This document shows positions 1 through 6,791 of a DNA stretch of 14,157 nucleotides, one piece after another. The notes under the pieces are model-generated. The model did not search any database. It was not told the origin of the DNA and worked only from the letters and a program-made list of their open reading frames with translations. The position numbers and the translations under genes were made by a program. Position 1 is the stretch's first letter. Every line of letters begins with the position of its first letter. Source of the DNA: JBKHHU01 sp046539045 (GTDB lineage Bacteria; Planctomycetota; Phycisphaerae; SM23-33); assembly GCA_046539045.1 (NCBI GenBank), contig JBKHHU010000077.1, positions 1 through 14,157 of the forward strand. The letters are read 5' to 3'.

Positions 1-67
1 CGGTTGGCCCTTGCTCATTGCGAGGAACAGTAAGGATTGCGGAGGTCCCATTAGCGATTGCCGATCA

Positions 68-96
68 GGCCGTTTCTCGTTTTGCAGGAAGCGGCC
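68..96 (+). repeat. Hairpin with 9-bp stem
   Basis: Positions 68-76 (GGCCGTTTC) pair with 88-96 (GAAGCGGCC) over 9 bp with one G-U wobble, leaving an 11-nt loop. There is no T-run after the stem, so it is not a classical intrinsic terminator. It could be the terminator remnant or 3' structure of a gene lying to the left of the window. Confidence 0.4.
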
Positions 97-151
97 GGGG
101 CGGGACCTGATGCAAGGCAACGCGCCGGACCAGAAAATCTAAGACCAGCTT

Positions 152-193
152 TGTTTCTTTGTAATCTTCGTGGCTTCCTTTGCCTTCGTGATT
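152..193 (-). repeat. CACGAAG-type intergenic repeat (degenerate)
   Basis: Read on the minus strand this stretch has the motif CACGAAG twice, about 19 nt apart, each followed by A- and G-rich words (AAAGGAAG; AAAGAAAC). Translation gives the odd string NHEGKGSHEDYKETK. From memory, similar CACGAAG/TTCGTGG repeats are scattered between genes in several environmental bacterial lineages and generate spurious His-Glu-Gly proteins. Here it lies in a gene-free region, consistent with an intergenic repeat. Its function is unknown. Confidence 0.45.
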
Positions 194-320
194 CTGGCGT
201 GTCCCGCGGGAAACGCACCCGGGACCCTGCATTCCCCCATAGGTCATCCCTGGCGCCCTGCCTCTACAGGCCGACAGCGGGGCGGGACTGGTTGCGGAAT
301 TCCGTGGAAGCCCAGCCGCT

Positions 321-374
321 CGTCTGCTCAAGGAACATGGCGCGAAGCCGAGTGCCCAACTGAAGGAGCAGACG
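321..374 (+). repeat. Inverted repeat, 9-bp stem with 36-nt loop
   Basis: CGTCTGCTC at 321-329 is exactly complementary to GAGCAGACG at 366-374. The loop is long and contains no other strong stem. It lies in a gene-free stretch about 190 nt before the PAP2 start. It could be part of an RNA structure or a protein-binding inverted repeat; nothing in the sequence decides which. Confidence 0.35.
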
Positions 375-506
375 CCGGAGGGATCCTGCCAGGGGGACTA
401 GCGGTCCTGCTCAACATGCCGCGCGGACCGTCGGTTCCGTGCCCAGTTACCCGGCGCTTTGGTCACTCGTTTCCACCTCCCTCTCGCTCTGTTTGATCTA
501 GGTGAA

Positions 507-512
507 TACAAT
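507..512 (+). promoter_or_regulatory. Possible -10 element upstream of the PAP2 gene
   Basis: TACAAT matches five of six positions of the sigma-70 -10 consensus and lies 53 nt before the TTG start at 566. No good -35 hexamer is found 16-18 nt upstream, so this is only a weak candidate. Confidence 0.25.
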
Positions 513-551
513 CCTGATGGACCGCACAGGAACCCGTAGAGACAACACTTG

Positions 552-558
552 GGAAGGA
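552..558 (+). promoter_or_regulatory. Ribosome-binding site that decides the PAP2 start
   Basis: GGAAGGA lies 7 nt before the TTG codon at 566 but only 1 nt before the earlier in-frame TTG at 560. The spacing favours 566. Confidence 0.5.
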
Positions 559-565
559 ATTGTCG

Positions 566-1318
566 TTGAGCAACACCGACCGGAAGAACGCCGTATCGAA
601 GCTGATCAACCATATCCGCAATACGGGCCTGCAGGAGATGGTTCTCCTTGTCGTGATCGTTCTGGTAGCAGGAGCGGTCTGGGCCTTTGCCGAAATCGCC
701 GACGAGGTGATCGAGGGCGACACACACGAAGTGGACAGGGCCATTATCCTCGCCTTGCGGAACCCGGATGACCGGGCCGACCCGATCGGGCCGGAATGGG
801 TAGAGGAAGCGGTGCGCGATTACACGGCGCTGGGCGGGATCGGTGTCAGTGCGCTGCTGACCTTGGTGGTATTGATCTACCTGTTGCTGATGCGCCACCG
901 TCGGGGTGCGGTGCTGGTGCTGCTGTCTGTCGGCGGTGGAATATTGCTGAGCTTCCTGCTGAAGATGGTGTTCGCCCGCCCCCGGCCGGAATTGGTGCAG
1001 CAGTACTCCCACGTGGTGACCACGAGCTTCCCAAGCGGGCATACCATGATTTCGACGGTCACCTTCCTGACCCTGGGGGTGTTGCTGGCCAGGCTCCACT
1101 CGCGCAAGCACATGAAATCATTCTTTGTGCTGGTGGCCCTTCTGGGAATGGCGTTGGTCGGCTTCAGCCGCGTGTATCTGGGGGTTCACTGGCCTACGGA
1201 CGTGCTGGCCGGATGGGCCGCCGGAGCCGCCTGGGCGATGCTCTGCTGGTTGGTCACCTACGGTCTGCAGCGCCGTGGTAAGATGGAAAACGTCCGGGAG
1301 GAAAATGGGGAAGAGTAG
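566..1318 (+). CDS. PAP2-family membrane lipid phosphatase
   Basis: An integral-membrane acid phosphatase of the PAP2 superfamily, about 250 residues. All three signature motifs are intact: K133-x6-R140-P141, the S157-G158-H159 motif (PSGHT), and S201-R-x5-H208-x3-D212. The histidines of motifs 2 and 3 are the phosphoryl-transfer residues in this family. Hydrophobic segments lie near residues 24-42, 92-109, 114-131, 160-176, 186-202 and 212-230, with the motifs at their ends on one face of the membrane. By family knowledge the substrate is a lipid phosphate or pyrophosphate, such as undecaprenyl pyrophosphate or phosphatidylglycerol phosphate; sequence alone cannot choose. The TTG at 566 is preferred over the TTG at 560 because GGAAGGA (552-558) is then correctly spaced. 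The gene stands alone and converges on the next gene. Confidence 0.9.
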   Translation: MSNTDRKNAVSKLINHIRNTGLQEMVLLVVIVLVAGAVWAFAEIADEVIEGDTHEVDRAIILALRNPDDRADPIGPEWVEEAVRDYTALGGIGVSALLTLVVLIYLLLMRHRRGAVLVLLSVGGGILLSFLLKMVFARPRPELVQQYSHVVTTSFPSGHTMISTVTFLTLGVLLARLHSRKHMKSFFVLVALLGMALVGFSRVYLGVHWPTDVLAGWAAGAAWAMLCWLVTYGLQRRGKMENVREENGEE

Positions 1319-1371
1319 GGTTGCTGATTTCCGATGGGTGAGCGAGCGTTTCGACTGCTGTGCGTAGCGGC

Positions 1372-1758
1372 TTATCTCGGAAAATAAGTGACCAGCCAAC
1401 CGGCACCGCAAGCGACGGTGTACACGGTTGAGAACAGGGCGACGAAGTACCAGTAGTGGAAGGGGTGGTCCGTTCGCGAGTAGATTCGGGTCGGTCCGAG
1501 TGTCCCGCGGCTTCTCGGCGGTGATTTGCCGTAACTGAGCGTGCCCACCAGAATGAATGCGACGAAGCCTCCGATCAGCAGATTCGCCAATGCGCCCCAA
1601 GTGCCTTTGGTCTGCCACATCACCACACAGCCGGGAAGGAGCGGTAGCAGGAGGACCAGAAGCAGCGGAACTGAGAACCGCTTCCCGGGTTGTTCGGGGG
1701 GTTGCTTGGTCTGGTGTTTCCTGCGTTTATTCTTCGGCAATGGCTGGCCTCCGGGCAT
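1372..1758 (-). CDS. Small membrane protein with three predicted helices, function unknown
   Basis: A protein of 128 residues that I do not recognise. It opens with a proline- and lysine-rich, strongly basic stretch (residues 4-27), then has three hydrophobic segments near residues 29-46, 55-73 and 101-122, the last with aromatic residues and ending at the C-terminus. The basic N-terminus suggests the inside of the cytoplasmic membrane. The start is uncertain. The ATG at 1758 is chosen because the basic, hydrophobic pattern begins there, but only a weak GGAA precedes it. The frame is open upstream to 1992, and that extension looks like ordinary intergenic DNA. It converges with the PAP2 gene, 53 nt apart. 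It is probably real given its coherent hydrophobic pattern. Confidence 0.55.
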   Translation of the reverse strand: MPGGQPLPKNKRRKHQTKQPPEQPGKRFSVPLLLVLLLPLLPGCVVMWQTKGTWGALANLLIGGFVAFILVGTLSYGKSPPRSRGTLGPTRIYSRTDHPFHYWYFVALFSTVYTVACGAGWLVTYFPR

Positions 1759-1927
1759 TGGGACAGGTTCCGGAAGGCGTTTGTACCACAGGGTCGCCGG
1801 CAGAGCCAGCTCCCGCCGGAGGACCCATGGCGGGATCAGCAAACAGGCGTCAACAGAATCCGGACTCGCCAGTTTTCGATCACAAGTCAATAAACGTAAG
1901 CTTATCGCAAAGATTAGCCGGACGCGC

Positions 1928-1957
1928 TTGACGTCGTTCGGCGGGGCGCTGTAGATT
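1928..1957 (+). promoter_or_regulatory. Candidate sigma-70-type promoter for acetate kinase
   Basis: TTGACG (1928-1933, five of six to the -35 consensus) is followed after 18 nt by TAGATT (1952-1957, four of six to the -10 consensus). Transcription would begin near 1964, giving a leader of about 80 nt before the acetate kinase start. No promoter assay or alignment supports it. Confidence 0.4.
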
Positions 1958-2045
1958 GCTGTTCTGTTTCTTGGTTCGCGGCGACCGGCCATGAGTCGAC
2001 CGGCCTCCCTCTTTTTGCATCCCTCCGACGATTCGAGGTAGTCTG

Positions 2046-3254
2046 ATGAAAGTCTTTGTCGTTAATTGCGGTAGCAGCTCCATCAAGTACCAGTTGTTCA
2101 GCATGGCCCACGAGAACGTACTGGCCAAGGGCGTGATGGAGCGGGTCGGGTCCGACGATGCCAAGTTCAGCCACTCCAACGGAGAGCAGGATTTCGATCG
2201 CCAAGTCGAAGCGCCGGATCACTCGGCCGGGATGAGAATCATCATCGACGCCCTGGTAGACGAGGAGATGGGCGTGCTGGACAGCATCGACGAAATCCAG
2301 GCCGTCGGCCACCGCGTCGTGCACGGTGGGGAGGATATCCATGAAGCGGCCCTTTGCGAGGATGAGGTGCTGGAGGCGATCCGCAAGAATTTCCTCCTGA
2401 GCCCGCTGCACAACCCCGCGAACCTCGAAGGGATCCAGGCAGCTCAGAAGGCTCTGCCCGACAAGCCGCAGGTGGCCGTGTTCGACACGGCCTTTTTTGG
2501 TGCTCTGCCCGCCCACGCTTACCGCTACGCCGTCCCGGAAGAGTGGTACACCGAGCACGGCGTGAGGCGATACGGGTTCCACGGCACCTCCCACCGCTAC
2601 GTCACCCGCGCAACAGCCCGGATACTCGACAAGCCTGAGAGCGAAGTCGATCTGATCACCTGCCATCTCGGTAACGGCTGTTCGATGTCGGCCATCCGGG
2701 GCGGCAAGCCGGTCGATCATTCCATGGGCATGACGCCGCTGGAGGGTCTGGTCATGGGCACCCGCAGCGGGGACATTGACCCGGCGATCATCACCTTTAT
2801 GACGCATCAGGGGAAGGACATCGACGAAGTCGACACGGCGCTGAACAAGCAGTCCGGCCTGCTGGGCGTCAGCCAGCGGAGCAACGACATGCGGGACCTG
2901 CTCAACGCTGTTGAAGAAGGGGACAAAAAGGCGGAACTTGCCGTGGACATGTTCGTCTATCGTCTTGTGAAATACATTGGAGCGTATTACACGATTTTGC
3001 CGAAAGTAGACGCGGTGGTACTTACCGGCGGGATCGGCGAGAACTCGACGAAGGTGCGTGAGAAACTCACCCGCAAACTGGCCCGCCTCGGTGCTGAATA
3101 CGACCACGAGCGGAACCAGACGACCGTCAAGGGCGAGCAGGGGCCGATCACGGCAGACGACTGCCGGCTGCCGGTCCTGATCGTTCCGACCAACGAAGAA
3201 CTGATGATCGCCCGCGACACCGCCGAGGTGGTTCAGAAGACTGCCAAAGCCTGA
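2046..3254 (+). CDS. ackA: Acetate kinase
   Basis: Cytoplasmic enzyme that interconverts acetate plus ATP with acetyl phosphate plus ADP, usually the ATP-making step of acetate fermentation. The 402-residue length is normal. The N-terminus carries N7, S10, S12 and K14 exactly as in the Methanosarcina thermophila enzyme. The other active-site residues are present one position earlier than in that enzyme: R90 (GHRVVHGG), H122, D147 (VFDTAFF), H179 (GFHGTSHRYV) and R240 (GTRSGDIDP). The C-terminal glutamate in NEEL is also kept, as are HLGNGCSM and GGIGENS. The ATG at 2046 has GAGGT at 2035-2039, 6 nt away. No phosphotransacetylase gene (pta), the usual partner, lies in this window. Expression is probably monocistronic from the promoter near 1928-1957. 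Confidence 0.97.
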   Translation: MKVFVVNCGSSSIKYQLFSMAHENVLAKGVMERVGSDDAKFSHSNGEQDFDRQVEAPDHSAGMRIIIDALVDEEMGVLDSIDEIQAVGHRVVHGGEDIHEAALCEDEVLEAIRKNFLLSPLHNPANLEGIQAAQKALPDKPQVAVFDTAFFGALPAHAYRYAVPEEWYTEHGVRRYGFHGTSHRYVTRATARILDKPESEVDLITCHLGNGCSMSAIRGGKPVDHSMGMTPLEGLVMGTRSGDIDPAIITFMTHQGKDIDEVDTALNKQSGLLGVSQRSNDMRDLLNAVEEGDKKAELAVDMFVYRLVKYIGAYYTILPKVDAVVLTGGIGENSTKVREKLTRKLARLGAEYDHERNQTTVKGEQGPITADDCRLPVLIVPTNEELMIARDTAEVVQKTAKA

Positions 3255-3284
3255 GGCCGCTCGCCTCGCAGCGCATTCTGCTCC

Positions 3285-3298
3285 CGCCCGGCAGGGCG
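3285..3298 (+). terminator. Weak hairpin after acetate kinase
   Basis: CGCCC (3285-3289) pairs with GGGCG (3294-3298) around a GGCA loop, 30 nt after the ackA stop. There is no T-run, so termination here would be inefficient or factor-assisted. A second C/G-rich imperfect hairpin follows at about 3361-3382, also without a T-tract. Confidence 0.3.
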
Positions 3299-3397
3299 TA
3301 ACTGATTTCGGCATGGCCACGCGGCCCCGTCCGGTAAATTGCAGCACGGAAAAGATATGCCTCCCCCCGTCGGGGGCAGGGGAATTATGGATTCCGT

Positions 3398-3426
3398 TTG
3401 CGATTGCCCCCGCTGCGTACTTTAAT
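3398..3426 (+). promoter_or_regulatory. Candidate promoter of the LysM gene
   Basis: TTGCGA (3398-3403) and TTTAAT (3421-3426) are separated by exactly 17 nt. They match four of six and five of six of the sigma-70 hexamers. The start point would fall near 3433, about 40 nt before the gene, with an AAGGAG ribosome-binding site in the leader. Confidence 0.5.
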
Positions 3427-3473
3427 GGTACGGTAGGCGCTCAGAGTGAACGAACTCACCAAGGAGCAGGCAT

Positions 3474-4706
3474 ATGCGTAACGACGTCAAAATAGGAATC
3501 GCCGTAGGGTTGGTGTTTGCCTTGGGCGTGGTGCTGTATTTCGTGTTCGCCGGCGGGGGAGAACAAACACCCCCTGCCGACAACGATGACAACGTTGCCC
3601 AGGTGGAACAGCAGGACGATCCGTACCTCAACGATGACAGCGTCAATGTCCCCGTCGAGGATGAGTCGCCCGTGGCGGAGATTGATGAACCGACGGACGA
3701 GCCGGACGTCGAGCCGATCGAACCGGTCGAGCCGGAAGACGATCTGGTGGTCCCCGACGTCGAACCGATCGAGCCGGTCGACGAGGAGGACACCGACGTC
3801 GTCGAAACCGATCCTGGTGCAGGCGTTGTCGAGCCGCTGATTCCCGAAGTCGAGCCCATCGCCCCGATCCCGGACGAGGAGCCGGAGGATACTGCCGTCG
3901 TTCCCGAGCCCATCGATGGAGGCGACGAAACACCACTGCCCGATACCGACCGGACCTACACCGTCAAGGAAGGCGACGCGGGATTCTGGCAGATCTCACA
4001 GAACGTCTACGGCGACGGTAAGCACTGGACGCTGCTCGCTCAGGCGAACCCGGACGTGAACACCAACCGGCTTCGCCCCGGCCAGAAGCTGAAAATTCCG
4101 CCGCTTCCGACTCGCCGAACCGGAGGCGGTACCGGTGCGACCGAGACGCCCACCGACCGCGGAACCGTGCAGGCCGACGTTACCGGACAGGAGTTCTACG
4201 TCGTCAAGAAGGGCGATTCGGGCTTCTGGGCGGTCGCCGAGAAGGTCTGGGGCTCCGGTGGTGGAGCGTATTGGGAGCAGATCGCCAAAGCCAACCCGAA
4301 CTTGGATCCCACGGCCCTCCAACCGGGCGACAAGGTTCAGATCCCGGCCAAGCCGAACGCATTGACCGGCGAGGGCACCTCCGATACCACCGAGACGGCC
4401 TCGACCGTGACCGCCCCCGAAGGCGGGAACGTCTACACCGTCAAGGGGGGCGACAACTTCTGGGTCATCGCGGAGAATGCTTACGGGAATGGTGTCTACT
4501 GGCCCGTCATCGCCGATGCCAACCCCAGCGTGAATCCCAAGCGGTTGCGTCAAGGCCAGAAGCTGGCCCTGCCGAAGCTGACCGAATCCATGCGCCAGGA
4601 GTACGCCCGCGGCGGCCGAACCACCAGCGGTGGCGGGACCGATACCACCGAGACCACGGGCGTCCAGCCGGAAGAGTACGATCCGGAGGTTCCGTACTTC
4701 GACTGA
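3474..4706 (+). CDS. Membrane-anchored protein with three LysM domains
   Basis: A 410-residue envelope protein. A short cytoplasmic N-terminus is followed by one uncleaved-looking membrane helix (residues 7-27). A highly acidic Pro/Glu/Asp/Val-rich stalk (about 30-155) contains the nine-residue unit PDVEPIEPV twice. Three LysM repeats follow, near residues 161-211, 241-293 and 320-370, each with the pattern Y-x-V-K-x-G-D ... FW ... A-N-P ... L-x-x-G-Q/D-K-L/V-x-I/L-P. They are joined by Thr/Gly-rich linkers. LysM domains bind N-acetylglucosamine polymers such as peptidoglycan, so the likely role is tethering the cytoplasmic membrane to the cell wall. No catalytic domain is visible. The ATG has AAGGAG 7 nt upstream. 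The gene is bounded by its own promoter and a strong terminator, so it looks monocistronic. Confidence 0.88.
   Translation: MRNDVKIGIAVGLVFALGVVLYFVFAGGGEQTPPADNDDNVAQVEQQDDPYLNDDSVNVPVEDESPVAEIDEPTDEPDVEPIEPVEPEDDLVVPDVEPIEPVDEEDTDVVETDPGAGVVEPLIPEVEPIAPIPDEEPEDTAVVPEPIDGGDETPLPDTDRTYTVKEGDAGFWQISQNVYGDGKHWTLLAQANPDVNTNRLRPGQKLKIPPLPTRRTGGGTGATETPTDRGTVQADVTGQEFYVVKKGDSGFWAVAEKVWGSGGGAYWEQIAKANPNLDPTALQPGDKVQIPAKPNALTGEGTSDTTETASTVTAPEGGNVYTVKGGDNFWVIAENAYGNGVYWPVIADANPSVNPKRLRQGQKLALPKLTESMRQEYARGGRTTSGGGTDTTETTGVQPEEYDPEVPYFD
3702..3782 (+). repeat. In-frame direct repeat in the acidic stalk
   Basis: The unit encoding PDVEPIEPV occurs at about 3702-3728 and again at about 3753-3779, 51 nt (17 codons) apart. 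The copies differ only at wobble positions. Related Pro/Glu/Val words continue to about 3860. Such repeats allow stalk length to change by recombination. Confidence 0.6.
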
Positions 4707-4729
4707 GCGGAAAGCGGAACCACCGAAAC

Positions 4730-4772
4730 AAAAAGGCGACGGTCTGTCTGAGGGCAGGGCAGTCGCCTTTTT
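4730..4772 (+). terminator. Strong intrinsic terminator of the LysM gene
   Basis: AAAAAGGCGAC (4730-4740) is perfectly complementary to GTCGCCTTTTT (4762-4772), an 11-bp stem with a 21-nt loop and a terminal T-run, 23 nt after the stop codon. The A-run on the left arm means it could also work for transcripts from the opposite strand, although no minus-strand gene ends here. Confidence 0.85.
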
Positions 4773-4938
4773 CCATGCGCCCTCGGCGGCAACTCCAGCC
4801 CAAGCCTACGGTTGTCAAAGCGTGAAATCGCCGGGTCGGCCCCGGACCGGCGGGGGCGGTTTCTGCGCAATCGATTCGGAGGGGGATATAGGCGAACCAG
4901 AGGGGCAAGTCGGCTGGCATTGGGGGCGGCCAAGAGTG

Positions 4939-4944
4939 TATGAT
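4939..4944 (+). promoter_or_regulatory. Possible -10 element for the FlgI-like gene
   Basis: TATGAT matches five of six positions of the -10 consensus and lies 62 nt before the preferred start. No good -35 is seen. A start point near 4951 would place a hairpin (4951-4957 with 4966-4972) at the very 5' end of the mRNA. Confidence 0.35.
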
Positions 4945-4950
4945 GTCTGC

Positions 4951-4972
4951 CTGCCCGGACGTTGACGGGCGG
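4951..4972 (+). promoter_or_regulatory. Hairpin in the leader of the FlgI-like gene
   Basis: CTGCCCG (4951-4957) pairs with CGGGCGG (4966-4972), seven pairs with one wobble, around an 8-nt loop. It lies 20 nt before the ribosome-binding site. If transcription starts near 4951 it would be a 5'-end hairpin of the kind that can stabilise mRNA. Confidence 0.3.
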
Positions 4973-4991
4973 CCCTACAGCAAGCAGGATT

Positions 4992-4996
4992 GAGGA
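4992..4996 (+). promoter_or_regulatory. Ribosome-binding site that decides the FlgI-like start
   Basis: GAGGA abuts the first ATG (4997), lies 3 nt from the second (5000) and 9 nt from the third (5006). Only the third has workable spacing, and it also gives a tidy lipoprotein signal peptide. Confidence 0.6.
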
Positions 4997-5005
4997 ATGA
5001 TGCGA

Positions 5006-6721
5006 ATGAAGGTTGCGATAGCAGCAGTGCTGGCCGGTGCGATACTCGCCGGCGGGTGCAGTGCGCTCAACAAGAGCGAGCAGGTGGAAACCGAGACCGC
5101 GGTGGACCTTCCGGTTCACGTTCGCGGGACGGTGGGTGAGCACGCGGGCATCAGCGGCGGATCGGCGCTGCCGGTGGAGGCCTATGGGCTGGTCATCGGT
5201 CTGGGCAGGAACGGTGCGGCAGAAGCTCCCCCGCAGCTGCAGGAGTTTTTCACGCAGTATCTGTTGCGGCGGGGGATGGGCAGCACGCGGCACGGGACCG
5301 AGGAGGTGACGCCGGCCCGGATCCTGCGCGATCCGGACACCGCGGTGGTTCGGGTGGCGACCACGATTCCGCCCGGAGCCCAGGTTGGCGACGAACTGGA
5401 CGTGCAGGTGGACTCTCTCCCGCAGTCGCAGTTGCTGAGCCTTGACGGCGGGATCCTGATGCCAATCGAAATGCACATTGCGGTGCCCAACGCGATCTAC
5501 AACCGCGTGCACGCCAAGACATGGGCCAAGGCCAAGGGCCCCCTCTTCCTGAATCCATTCCGTGGCGATGCCGACGACCCGTCCGAGCAGGCCAAGCTTC
5601 GCCGCGGCCGGGTGATCGGTGGGGCCAAGGTCACCCGCGAGCGCGGTATTTCGCTGTTCCTCCGCCGGCCTGATTACGCCTTGTGCCGGACCATCGCCAA
5701 CCGCATCAACGACCGGTTCCCGGTCAGAGACAAAATCGCGGTGGCCCAGACCGAAGAGAGCATCAAGATCGTCATCCCGTCGCACCTCAGGCCCGAGACG
5801 GAGCACCTGCTGGAGCTGATTATGCACCTGCCGGTCAATGCCCGGTCAGGGGCGTTGGAATACAAGGCCCGCGAGATCGTCGCAGCCATGGATTCTCCCA
5901 CGGCCGAGCACGAGCGGTTGGCGCTGGTGCTGGAGGCGATCGGGCGCCAGATCCTTCCGATCGTCCGGCAGGGCTACACCGCCCGGACCCCGAAGGCGGC
6001 CTACTGGGCGGCCGTGGCCGGTCTGCGGCTGGGCGACACGAAAACCGGCGGCGATATCGTCCTTCGCGAGGCGGAAGACTCAACCTCCCCGGTACAGATC
6101 CGGGCCGTGGAAGAGTTGGGCCATCACCCGGACGTACCTCGCTCCTACTCCGTGCTCCAGCGGCTGGTCAACAGCCGGAACGAACTGGTCCGCATCGCTG
6201 CTTACGAGGCGCTGCTGGAACGCGGGGATACCGGAATCGTGCAGCGGTACAACGTCGACGGGCAGTTTCAGTTGGACCTGGTCGAGTCGACGGGGCGGTA
6301 CATCATTTACGCGACGCAGTCGGAAACACCGCGAATCGTGGTGTTCGGCGAGGGCCTGGAAGTGGCCAAGCCGATCTTCTTCTCCAGCTACGAGGAACTG
6401 GTCACCGTCAACGCCCGCAGCCGCGACCGGCATCTGAAGGTATATCGCAAGATCCCGCGGACGGGCAAGAAGAGCGCGACCATGGATACCGATTTCAGCG
6501 TGAGAGACCTGGTCCGCCTTCTGGGCGCCGAACCGCACCGCGCCGAAAACGGCGAGATGCGCGGTCTGGGCCTGACATACGGACAGGTCGTGACGGTTCT
6601 GCAGGAGATGTGCGAAGGGGAAGATATTCCTGCAAAATTCGTCTTGCAACCCCCGCAGAGTGTGCGGAGAATCTATCGGGATGCAAGTCCGGTGTCTCGA
6701 CCCGACATGCCGGAATCGTGA
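5006..6721 (+). CDS. FlgI-like (P-ring domain) lipoprotein with HEAT-like repeats
   Basis: A 571-residue exported protein. The first 17 residues form a lipoprotein signal peptide ending in ILAGG before C18; the lipobox is slightly unusual, with Ala at -3. Residues about 57-290 resemble the flagellar P-ring protein FlgI: a YGLVIGLG opening, an RVATTIPPGAQVGDELDVQVDSL stretch, LDGGILMPIEM, and GPLFLNPF with later RRGRVIGG and a C-terminal RTIANRINDRF helix. Residues about 328-410 look like HEAT-type helical repeats (for example AAYWAAVAGLRLGD and ELVRIAAYEALLERGD). A further conserved-looking domain fills 410-560. Real FlgI is about 365 residues, is not a lipoprotein, and sits among flagellar genes. 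None are here, so a non-flagellar envelope role is more likely. SMC starts 70 nt downstream and may be cotranscribed. Confidence 0.75.
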   Translation: MKVAIAAVLAGAILAGGCSALNKSEQVETETAVDLPVHVRGTVGEHAGISGGSALPVEAYGLVIGLGRNGAAEAPPQLQEFFTQYLLRRGMGSTRHGTEEVTPARILRDPDTAVVRVATTIPPGAQVGDELDVQVDSLPQSQLLSLDGGILMPIEMHIAVPNAIYNRVHAKTWAKAKGPLFLNPFRGDADDPSEQAKLRRGRVIGGAKVTRERGISLFLRRPDYALCRTIANRINDRFPVRDKIAVAQTEESIKIVIPSHLRPETEHLLELIMHLPVNARSGALEYKAREIVAAMDSPTAEHERLALVLEAIGRQILPIVRQGYTARTPKAAYWAAVAGLRLGDTKTGGDIVLREAEDSTSPVQIRAVEELGHHPDVPRSYSVLQRLVNSRNELVRIAAYEALLERGDTGIVQRYNVDGQFQLDLVESTGRYIIYATQSETPRIVVFGEGLEVAKPIFFSSYEELVTVNARSRDRHLKVYRKIPRTGKKSATMDTDFSVRDLVRLLGAEPHRAENGEMRGLGLTYGQVVTVLQEMCEGEDIPAKFVLQPPQSVRRIYRDASPVSRPDMPES

Positions 6722-6774
6722 GAAGTGAGGACCCGCTGGTGCTACGGAAGGCACAACATCTGCCGTGGCGGAAT

Positions 6775-6780
6775 GGAAGG
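6775..6780 (+). promoter_or_regulatory. Ribosome-binding site of SMC
   Basis: GGAAGG lies 11 nt before the ATG at 6792. The upstream in-frame GTG at 6765 lacks a comparable site, and starting at 6792 puts the conserved SMC N-terminus (MRLNKLILSGFKSF) at residue 1. Confidence 0.5.
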
Positions 6781-6791
6781 CGCACAATATC

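Larger units (their letters stand above)
1..559. other. Left-edge region without a convincing gene
   Basis: Reading frames of about 90-110 codons exist on both strands, but none has a good ribosome-binding site or a recognisable domain, and their translations are arginine-, proline- and glycine-rich as expected for non-coding GC-rich DNA. The stretch does hold structure: a wobble-containing hairpin (68-96), a CACGAAG-type repeat read on the minus strand (about 152-193), a 10-nt palindrome TCCCGCGGGA near 203, and a 9-bp inverted repeat (321-329 with 366-374). It probably contains the 3' flank of an upstream gene and the leader of the PAP2 gene. Confidence 0.6.

Noticed and set aside
1914..3347. 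A 477-codon minus-strand frame opposite acetate kinase
   Set aside because: It mirrors ackA, whose active-site residues are all intact, and shows no recognisable protein features of its own.
3361..3382. C-run/G-run hairpin as the ackA terminator
   Set aside because: The pairing contains a mismatch, and no T-run follows, so it is not listed as a terminator in its own right.
4914..4932. Possible sigma-54 promoter (CTGGCATTGGGG) before the FlgI-like gene
   Set aside because: The GG is there but the required GC-containing -12 element is not at the right distance.
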